This document shows positions 56,246 through 64,000 of a stretch of DNA of 64,000 bases, in pieces (position 1 is the first letter of the stretch; every line of letters begins with the position of its first letter). The notes beneath the pieces are model-generated. The model had not been told where the DNA came from. It ran no database searches and worked only from the letters and a program-made list of their open reading frames with translations. The stretch lies in assembly GCF_963675165.1 (NCBI RefSeq), contig NC_087381.1, positions 5,519,378 through 5,583,377 of the forward strand, written 5' to 3'. Source of the DNA: Halichondria panicea. Lineage: Eukaryota > Porifera > Demospongiae > Suberitida > Halichondriidae. A program made the translations under genes and the position numbers.

Positions 56246-57934
56246 TGATTGATTGAGTTGATATAAATGTGTAAAAAGTCGCAATCGATAATATGCTTTT
56301 GCTGGACTTGTAAGTCCTTTATAGCTATATCACACAATTTGTGACTCCATAATTATGCCACGTTTTGCATTTTGCATCTATAGGAAGACTCCGGACGGAA
56401 AGCGTTATTATGATTGGGAACAACAAACATGCGCACGAGGAAAGGTGCACGACTTATGATACTGTACAATATAATGTACTGATTCAGTTGTGGGTGTGAT
56501 TTCCACTAGTTGTATGCTAATTAAGCACTGTGATCGTCTCATGTCAATCTCATGTCAATACATGCAAAGCACCTATACCATGCACAGAGCAAGAGCATGA
56601 CCTGGACATGTTTTATACACCTGATCTATATAGTGCCTCAAAAGGTATTCAGATCTCTATAAAACATACTTATATAGTCATAAATCTACAATTTCAAAAC
56701 ATGCACTGAAACTTTGTTCCTGCAGTATAATTATACAGTCATTGTAGATGAACCATATAGATCTAGCAAAGCCATGCATGCATACTGTATGCTGTAAAGC
56801 CACATCACATTTGTAGATATGGATCGATGCTATACAGCTGCACACACAAACATATATTGCATGAATGCATGGGTGGGTACAGTGCATGGTTCCAATCCCT
56901 GGGTATATATATATATCAACATAATTATACATGCACTACTGTTTTTTACATAATGCATGATCGACAGATCATGAATCTATAAAGCAACAAGGATTAGAAA
57001 ACTAAAACAGTGATTTTGTCATCTTCACAAATTTCCTATTATTTTTCAACCATGCACTGTCTCATTAGATTTATGACTATATAAGTATGTTTTATAGAGA
57101 TCTGAATGCCTTTTGAGGCACTATATAGATCAGGTGTATAAAACATGTCCAGGTCATGCTCTTGCTCTGTGCATGGTATAGGTGCATGTGTATGGGAACT
57201 GCATGGGGGACACATGCATGTGTGCTAGCGTATGCATGTATATGAAGGAAAAATACTGAAAATGGCCGGGGTGTGCTTATCCATGCTCTTGTTCAACATC
57301 ATTTGTTAGCGGCTATAATCTGTTCAAGCAGTATACATTTTATGACATTGTCATGTGTAATTGGGAGATCAGAGTTAATGCCTGCATGGCATGCGTGCAT
57401 GTGAAGTGTGAAGGATATCTTATAATGGTGTAACCACCAGATAGGATGTTTATATAGGAAAGGGATTACAGCATTGATACTCATAGTCTTTCCTATTATG
57501 TCAACGTGTGTACTCATTAATAATAAGCAAGGTGAATATTATGCTAATGTCCTTGACTGCATGCTTAGCCTCAAGTATAGTATGCTTAAATCCTTCTACA
57601 GCCTTATAACTACACAAACAAATGCATGAGGTCATGCGCAATTATGGGACAAGCACTCTTATACTCTTGGAGGAAACAGGCAATAGAAAGCTAGACATCC
57701 TTTGCATGTATTGACATGAGACGATCACAGTGCTTAATTATCATACAACTAGTGGAAATCACACCCACAACTGAATCAGTACATTATATTGTACAGTATC
57801 ATAAGTCGTGCACCTTTCCTCGTGCGCATGTTTGTTGTTCCCATTCATAATAACGCTTTCCGTCCGGAGTCTTCCTATAGATGCAAAATGCAAAACGTGG
57901 CATAATTATGGAGTCACAAATTGTGTGATATAGC

Positions 57935-57943
57935 TATAAAAGG
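57935..57943 (+). promoter_or_regulatory. TATA box of LVP copy D
   Basis: TATAAAAGG within AGCTATAAAAGGA, about 75 bases before the ATG at 58014; the same string and spacing class is found upstream of copy A. Confidence 0.65.
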
Positions 57944-58013
57944 ACTTACAAGTCCAGCAAAAGCATATTATCGATTGCGACTTTTTACACATTTATATCA
58001 ACTCAATCAATCA

Positions 58014-60550
58014 ATGAAGACTGCTACTTTTAGTGTGCTGATTATTCTCAGTGCACTGCTCCCTCTACTGACTGCTCAGGGAGTGGACTTGACTTTGCAA
58101 AGAGAAGCATCCGGGTCCGATGTTGTCAGAGCAGCAGTGAATAGAATCCAAACTGTGCTCGATTTTGATCGACAATTTCTAAGGCGAATTGCTTTTGTTG
58201 AATCAAGAGATGGAACTGACACGGATACGTATCGACCTGGCTACAATGGAGGGATATGGCAGGTGGATGAAGATAAATTTTTAACCACTCAAGTAAATAG
58301 TGCACTGAATGTTGAGAGACATGACGCCATAAGAGAGGCGTTTGACATTGATTGGCCGAGTGTGCAGTGGAGGGATTTGAGGATTCCCCTCTATTCGGGA
58401 ATAGCAGCGAGACTGTTTCTGTTGAACATTTCTGATACAGAATCTATTCCGTGTGATGTACCAGGACAGGCTGCTTACTACAACCGAGTCTACTGTGGCT
58501 TGACATGTAATGAAACGGAGCAGGAATTTATCGAAAATGTTAACACCTTGACAAACAGAAACCGTAAGTATCTATTATAAAGGACTCACTGGTATAATTA
58601 TGTGAAATTATGTGTGTATACTATTATTATAGTCCTCTGCATAAGACAATTCAGTTTGGTTTCACCCTTGTTTGATTCTTGTTTGTTGTGTTGTGAGTCT
58701 GATCAGTAAATTATGCTTAATTGTGATTGCCGCCTGTTCGCATGTATTATTTTACAGCCTGTCGAGTTAACAGTGACATTGTGATGGTCCTGGATGAATC
58801 AGGCAGTATTAGGGAGCCCAACTTTAACCGGGTGAGAGAATTTGTTGTTCAATATGTGGACAGTTTGCAAATCGGACCAAATGACAATCGAGTAGGTGTG
58901 ATCACATTTGGCACTACTGCCCGGCAGCAGTTTAATCTAGACACTCACAGCACTGCTACATCCTTGAGAAATGCTGTGGTAAATCTTCAATATAGTGCAG
59001 GATTTACCAACATACCAGATGCTCTCTGTCGACTTCGGCAAGTTTATTCAGACGATGCTCGTACAGATCCCAGTGTGTTTAGAGTGGCCATGGTCTTAAC
59101 TGATGGGCAGTCTACAAGAAACACTAACGACTGTGGCTATTCATCAGTTGCTGAAGCTGCGGCTGCTTTGAGGGCTGCCTCTCCACCTATTAATGTGTTT
59201 GCAATCGGAGTTGGGTCAAATGTTCTGAGAAGTGATTTGGTAGCCATTGCCAGTGAAGAGCAGTATATTTTCAGTTCTGCTGACTTCTCACAGTTGTCAT
59301 GTGTTCAGAGTGTTCAAGAAGAACAGATCTGCAACACACGTAAGATCCTAATTATATAGAGCTAAAAATTGAATGATTGCATGCATGTGACTTGTATCCT
59401 GCTATGATTATACAACTAGCTTACATCCATACACTTTGTACCATAATAAGAAACATAATTATAATTATTTTAGCCTCGTTCCCAGGCCGATTTAGAAGGG
59501 ATATGGTGGAAATTGCAACTTGGCGGAAATGAGGCTAATAGAAATGCTTGCACGTGGTTGTCTTGATTTTGACCTGTCCCTAATAATTTCATCTGGATCC
59601 CCCTAAAATAATTCAGTGCATGTTAATTAAGGTGGTCGAATAATAATGGTATTATTATGCCTTTGCTACAATTCTTGGCATATATAGTCACAACAACTGT
59701 GCTACGGAACACCACCAACAGTGGGGAACTGGATCGTGATGAGGTCATACGCTGGCAATTCACTATTCCTGGATGTGGCGTGTCATTTAATCTCACCGTA
59801 CAAGAAGGGGATGTCATTTTGTACGCGTCAACAGAAACCACAGCACCAAATGAGGCCATTTATCAATGGAGAATTGAAGTTTCGACCTCTTCTAATTCTG
59901 TTGGGGTCATAAACATTATTCCTCCATTGGGGGACAATGCTGTCAACTGCAGTTCTGTTACTAATGTCACTGTGTTTACAACTATTGTCGGTATAAACGT
60001 TACCAACATGTTCACTGTATCTACTGATGGTAAGTATATACACATTCAGTCACTCAATTTTGCAGGCTGTATGTGGAGTCAAAATTACTGTAATTATGGT
60101 GAATAAGCCCTTATAGCGAGTTAAAGTATGGTCGCAATGCATGCATAAATTAATTAGCAGTATGCTCAGCCTCCAATTATATAGAGAGCTTGCATGCGCT
60201 GTACTTAATATAGAGGTTAGACATTAATGTGTGCATGCATGCCATGGTGTATATATACGTGTCCTTGTAGTTTCCTTTTACACTAAACACTATATCGCTT
60301 GCACTATCTTTCCTCTATAGATGATCTTGGTGAAACCAGCACGGACACTACTACTGTCGACAATGATTTTGAAATACCAGTGCTAGTCATCATCAATTTT
60401 GCTGCTGTCATAGTGGTACCAATTATCGTGGTGATCCTGCTCAGCGTATGCTGTTGCATTGTGATAATAGTTGTTGTGTGTGGAGTGAGGGATCGTAAGA
60501 AAAAGTACCACTACAAACACTCGGATGCTGAAACAAGTCCAAAGAATTAG
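58014..60550 (+). CDS. LVP copy D: intact lysozyme-like/VWA/PPC-like single-pass receptor
   Basis: Exons 58014-58563, 58758-59339, 59688-60029, 60321-60550; phase 1 at each junction, 1704 bases, 567 residues. I chose the ATG at 58014 because it starts the signal peptide ([20 protein letters not shown]) shared by all copies and follows the TATA box; an in-frame ATG at 57921 lies before that box. Lysozyme-like domain with FVESRDGT and GGIWQVDE and the Cys pattern IPCDVPG...YCGLTC; VWA domain with complete DESGS and LTDG motifs; PPC-like domain; short acidic stalk (DDLGETSTDTTTVDND); membrane helix; basic tail ending AETSPKN. This is the best-preserved member and likely a type I surface protein. 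Direct function is unknown. Confidence 0.85.
59473..59535. repeat. Short hairpin with TAGCCTCG end word
   Basis: TAGCCTCGTTCCCAGGCCGA and a weak complement ending AATGAGGCTA; a small member of the CCAGGCCG repeat group in intron 2 of LVP copy D. Confidence 0.45.
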
Positions 60551-60666
60551 CCTGAACTGACTTAAGCTGACTGCATCATTAATAATTATTTATTTACACA
60601 CTAATCATTAGCTATAGAGGTAGAATTTCATATCAAGTTTAACATCCCTCTGATCATTATTTTGCA

Positions 60667-60732
60667 ATAACCTCGATTCCAGGCCGCGAAGAGAAAGGCA
60701 CGTTTTTCTTCGCGGCTGGAATCGAGGCTAGG
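60667..60732. repeat. Hairpin with CCTCGATTCCAGGCCGC arms
   Basis: CCTCGATTCCAGGCCGCGAA pairs with TTCGCGGCTGGAATCGAGG. A third, direct word CCTCAATCCCAGGCCGC follows near 60741. It separates LVP copy D from the RAB11 promoter. Confidence 0.8.
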
Positions 60733-60815
60733 CATGCAATAGCCTCAATCCCAGGCCGCTCTTCCTCTCCTTTTTGAGGCCTTGTGAAGGCAGCTAGGCA
60801 TGCAAAGACACTCAT

Positions 60816-60852
60816 GGGGCGGGGCACAATAATAATTATAGAGGGGCGGGGC
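60816..60852 (+). promoter_or_regulatory. Twin GC boxes, RAB11 promoter
   Basis: GGGGCGGGGC occurs twice (60816-60825, 60843-60852), the Sp1/KLF consensus. About 100 bases further on lies CTGTCAG|GTAAGT (donor at 60957), so a non-coding first exon probably ends at 60956 and joins 61453, just before the ATG. Confidence 0.6.
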
Positions 60853-60869
60853 ATGTTTCTAGCTCGGGC

Positions 60870-60956
60870 GGTACACTGCTGAGCTAGCTCAACACTAACA
60901 ACCATTGAAGAAGTACAGTGCTGGTGCTAGGATCTAGTGGGAATCACTGCTGTCAG
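60870..60956 (+). other. Probable 5' non-coding exon of RAB11
   Basis: A stretch after the GC boxes that ends at a consensus donor (CAG|GTAAGT). The 5' limit is a guess. The intron 60957-61452 ends in CACTATAG before the coding exon. Confidence 0.45.
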
Positions 60957-61461
60957 GTAAGTATAAATTATAGATGTTTGTGTGTGCAGCTAGCTAAACA
61001 TAATTATTTGATCACTGTACTAGATCTATTAATAATGGTATATAAATTATGGTAGACATGTGATGGTACTATCAAAGCAATATTATTAATCCATACAGCC
61101 TATTTATTGTATTGCTGTCTTGGTTGCATCACGGGTCTCCCTATAAGTATAAATATGTATGTTTTAAGTAATGGCTATAACCGTACCATGAATTAAGTGT
61201 GAAAGGTCGGCACGAGTATCAATAATTAAGTCTATAGGCGATCTTTTAGCTGAGCAGACCAGTAGTGGCCGTAGTATCAGTTGTTTTGCTAATTAATTGA
61301 TACAGATGCTATGCATGGGCCTATATTAGCTTGGCTGTATTCTATAGCATGACCACTCTGTGACATCACTGCATTAGCAACCTTCACTGACCATTGAAAT
61401 GTGTACTGCATTGTGTTTGCACAATTAATTCTGAATGTTTATATCACTATAGAAACATAAG

Positions 61462-61845
61462 ATGGCCAACAGAGATGACTATGACCTTTTATTCAAGAGT
61501 AAGTTGCAACATTTCTCTGAATGAAGGACACTTATAATTGGGAGCAGTCACTTTGTTTATTATAGAGAGGCTGTTTCTTAGTGTGGGATGACAATAACAC
61601 TGCATTCTGTTCATATTCAGTCTATCCTTTATAATTATAAGAGGTTTCACAGCATTTAACCTTAGTTACAGTGGAGCTTAGTCAGCTCTATCACGTACTG
61701 TGCATGTGCTTTGTGACGTGTTTTAACATCAGATGTATGGGTAGTATTGTACACACCCACACACGCACACACACACGCACACTCCCCCACCACACACACA
61801 CACCCTTCACACACACACACACACACTCCCCCACACACTCCCCCA

Positions 61846-61903
<58 letters not shown>

Positions 61904-63692
61904 GTGTTAATTGGTGACTCTGGTGTGGGAAAGTCTAACCTCCTCGCACGATTCACGAGGGACGAGTTCTTCTTAGAATCTCGGACAACTGTGGGGGTGG
62001 AGTTTGCCACTCAGAACGTCACAGTGCAAGGGAAAACCATCAAGGCTCAGATCTGGGACACAGGTACTGTGTAAAAACTCTTAGACAAAAGTTTCAAGAT
62101 AAACACGAGAAATTTTTTACCTTCGGGAATGTGGAATGTAATTAGTAGCTAGATCTAGCACATGTAGAGCAATATATAGAGCCTTCAAATAATTGTTTCT
62201 GTGAAGCTAAGAGTGTTCATTGTCATAGTAGAGAGAGTTAATAGGCTGTATATACGTCCGTCTTTGAGAGGCTAGTAAAAACACTACACTAGACTAACAG
62301 TCATTCTTAGCCATGTTTACTTAATAGAGAAACTAGTAATACCGTGTTAAGAGATTGCTTTCACACTCTTTGTGTATGTTGTTTAAGTATATCTACAAAA
62401 GGATAACTATTACCTAAAATCACAATGACTGTCAGTCAGTACTTGGCAACAATCGATGATGTGCTTTTATTCTTCCACAGCTGGACAGGAGAGATTTAGA
62501 GCCGTCACCAGCGCGTAAGTGTGTGTGTGTGTGTGTATTGTACATCGTAACGTACAGTTGAACTCGTAGAAGGCAAATGTGGACTCCCTGTACAGGAGTA
62601 TGTATTTCATTTGTCCCAACTAATAAAGACTATTACATAGTCTAGCTAGAAAACACGTCAGTGAGATAATAGTACTCAACCCCTAAAATGTCATGTGCTT
62701 TCTCTGAAAAAAGGACACCTCGTATAACAATTAGGACTCTCAACTCAGTAGAAGCATGCACGTAGAAATCAATCTTCCTTCGAAATGAGGACACCTGAAC
62801 AAAAGATACCCTAGGTCCCCAAAGTATCCGAGGCTCCGGTGTATTATCAGCGTATAGTGTTTCGTGTCTCAAACATCATGGGCTTTAAACTACCTTGAGG
62901 TGACATATCTTCACAGGTAGATTTGTTGCGTTTTCACTGTTTACATGTAGCTCGATCATTGTGAAATTAACGTTTCTAATTACTCGCAAGTGGTTTTAAT
63001 GAGATTCTTCATTGCATTTTCCAATTATCTGCGAGTACAAATTTTTGTGATTTTACTCTCACTCGCATAAATAGCAGAAATTATTACTCGCAAAAATATG
63101 TCACCTTAAGGTATACTGTGCATTCCCCCGCTCTACAGTTACTACAGAGGAGCAGTGGGTGCTCTAGTGGTGTACGATATTGCTAAGCATCCCACATTTG
63201 AGAATGTACAGAAATGGCTGAAGGAGCTAAATGACCACGCTGATCCAAACATCTGTATTATTCTGGTAGGAAACAAGTCTGATCTAAAACACCTCAGGGC
63301 AGTACCGACTGACGAGGCTCAAGAGTTTGCTAGTGAGTGTTTGTGGGGGTGGGGCATGCATGAAATGGAGACTTTGGGGTCATTAACCTGGCTGTATTAA
63401 TTGTAGAGGGTACGTGCAATCCTCATAAACTGTATACAGATACAGATAATTATGTATACGACGTATAACGAGAGTTACTAGGGAATTTAACTACAGCATT
63501 GTGCACCCTAATGGTACTGGCTCTTTCATTTTTATTCGTGAGGTCTGAGTAGGCTACCACGCTGTAAATGCTGCATATACATGAACGTACATGTGCTCTA
63601 AACCCCTGCAGAGACCAACGGGTATGCATTCATAGAGACATCAGCTCTAGACGCCACCAACGTGCAAATGGCCTTCAATAACATCATCGGCG
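61462..63692 (+). CDS. RAB11A: Rab11-family small GTPase, 3' end outside window
   Basis: Coding exons 61462-61498, 61902-62063, 62481-62514, 63139-63332, 63612-63692, in phase. Start [12 protein letters not shown] resembles the Rab11 N-terminus. G1 GDSGVGKS, switch I with [10 protein letters not shown]3 [20 protein letters not shown] (Gln kept, unlike Rab25), G4 [13 protein letters not shown] and G5 [10 protein letters not shown] are all present; [10 protein letters not shown] is a Rab11 signature. The C-terminal hypervariable part and prenylated Cys pair are beyond 63692. Rab11 directs recycling endosome traffic. RAB11A versus RAB11B cannot be told apart for a non-vertebrate. Confidence 0.92.
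61751..61900. repeat. CA/CCCCCA microsatellite abutting a splice acceptor
   Basis: Runs of CA with CTCCCCCAC interruptions, ending directly in CACAG, the acceptor of RAB11 exon 2 at 61902. Confidence 0.9.
62064..63138. other. RAB11 introns, no other gene seen
   Basis: Apart from the 34-base exon at 62481-62514 there is only non-coding sequence. Near 62895-63110 the words AGGTGACATATCTTCAC and ATGTCACCTTAAGGT with ACTCGCA / TGCGAGT words form loose inverted repeats, likely a decayed MITE. Confidence 0.5.
63355..63412 (+). repeat. Dispersed repeat fragment
   Basis: ATGGAGACTTTGGGGTCATT and ACCTGGCTGTATTA, TAGAGGGTACGTG: same family as 45-110 at the other end of the window. In RAB11 intron 4. 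Confidence 0.6.
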
Positions 63693-64000
63693 GTGAGCAT
63701 GCATCTGTATAGTGTATAATAATGGTGCAATGTGAGAAAGAACTATAGTCTCAATTCCAGGCTGCAGGGTAAATCTTATTGTTGGAGTATGCATACTGTT
63801 GTTTAACATTGATTAGGTGGTATATGACACTAACAGTAATTTTTTCCCTTGAACCGGGTATAATAATTACGAGTACATCATAATTATTATTATCACTGTA
63901 TATTTGAACCGGACATCCATCCTCTTTTATAAGACAAAAGTTACATGCTGCTCCCAAAATGTCCTTTAATTAAAACTAGCTGTACTAAAAACTTTTAGCA
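63693..64000. other. RAB11 intron at window end
   Basis: No exon is recognised after the donor at 63693. A CTCAATTCCAGGCTGCAGGG word near 63750 is another relic of the CCAGGCCGC repeat group. Confidence 0.5.

Larger units (their letters stand above)
56108..58151. repeat. Large imperfect palindrome around LVP copy D promoter
   Basis: 56108-56568 is the reverse complement of 57700-58151; 56569-56688 is the reverse complement of 57066-57185. The two right-hand parts are separated by 512 bp (57186-57697) with no partner on the left. The spacer is 56689-57065. The arms hold promoter and first-exon sequence of LVP copy D. The left TATA box has lost one A (TATAAAGGA). Confidence 0.9.

Noticed and set aside
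57921-58013. Upstream in-frame ATG for LVP copy D
   Set aside because: It lies before the TATA box at 57935 and would place 31 residues ahead of a good signal peptide that all copies start with.
1-64000. CRISPR arrays, operons, rRNA or tRNA genes
   Set aside because: Repeats here are microsatellites, minisatellites or inverted-repeat elements without uniform spacers, and the genes have introns. I found no convincing tRNA cloverleaf or rRNA core by eye; a tRNAscan run would settle the former.

Overview
This is animal nuclear DNA: split genes with GT-AG introns, animal-type domain architectures (cold-shock repeats of CSDE1, adhesion GPCRs with GAIN/GPS modules, VWA, CCP, Rab11) and many short inverted-repeat elements and (CA)n microsatellites. 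The mix (short introns, a DUF7869-like element, Roco-like fragments, cysteine-rich 'CCDEGF' modules, an expanded lineage-specific receptor family) points to a sponge, probably a demosponge. The species cannot be fixed from the sequence alone.

Layout. 1-13.4 kb (+): the 3' two thirds of a CSDE1/UNR orthologue, 15 exons ending at a TGA at 13373. Its 4.9-kb intron 7 carries, on the opposite strand, a complete-length but stop-containing member (copy A, 4948-7363) of a receptor family I call LVP here: signal peptide, lysozyme/transglycosylase-like domain, VWA domain, PPC-like beta domain, membrane segment, short basic tail. 13.5-16.6 kb: repeats. 16.8-27.85 kb (-): adhesion GPCR E, 16 exons, three cysteine-rich modules, two unrecognised modules, HRM, GAIN, GPS and seven membrane segments. 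28.9-31.6 kb (-): a decayed DUF7869-like, transposon-type gene. 31.8-42 kb: two copies of a segmental duplication, an orphan membrane exon, LVP copy B (35112-39009), and a piece of the CSDE1 last exon. 42.37-50.11 kb (+): gene C, in which the first three LVP exons run in phase into two CCP exons and then into the same HRM-GAIN-GPS-7TM block as gene E. 51-52.8 kb (-): a broken Roco (Roc-COR) gene. 55-58 kb: a truncated retroelement reverse transcriptase fused to an inverted copy of the LVP promoter and first exon, making a large palindrome. 58.0-60.55 kb (+): LVP copy D, intact. 60.8-63.7 kb (+): a Rab11 gene with GC boxes and a non-coding first exon; its 3' end lies outside the window.

How it fits together. 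The locus looks like a family of surface proteins grown by tandem, inverted and nested duplication. All LVP extracellular exon junctions, and those of the CCP and HRM exons, are phase 1, so modules can be swapped without frame loss. Gene C appears to be the product of such a swap: a lysozyme-like plus VWA ectodomain on an adhesion GPCR. I infer, without proof, a role in recognising microbes or matrix. CSDE1 (RNA binding, translation) and RAB11 (recycling endosomes) are ordinary conserved flanking genes.
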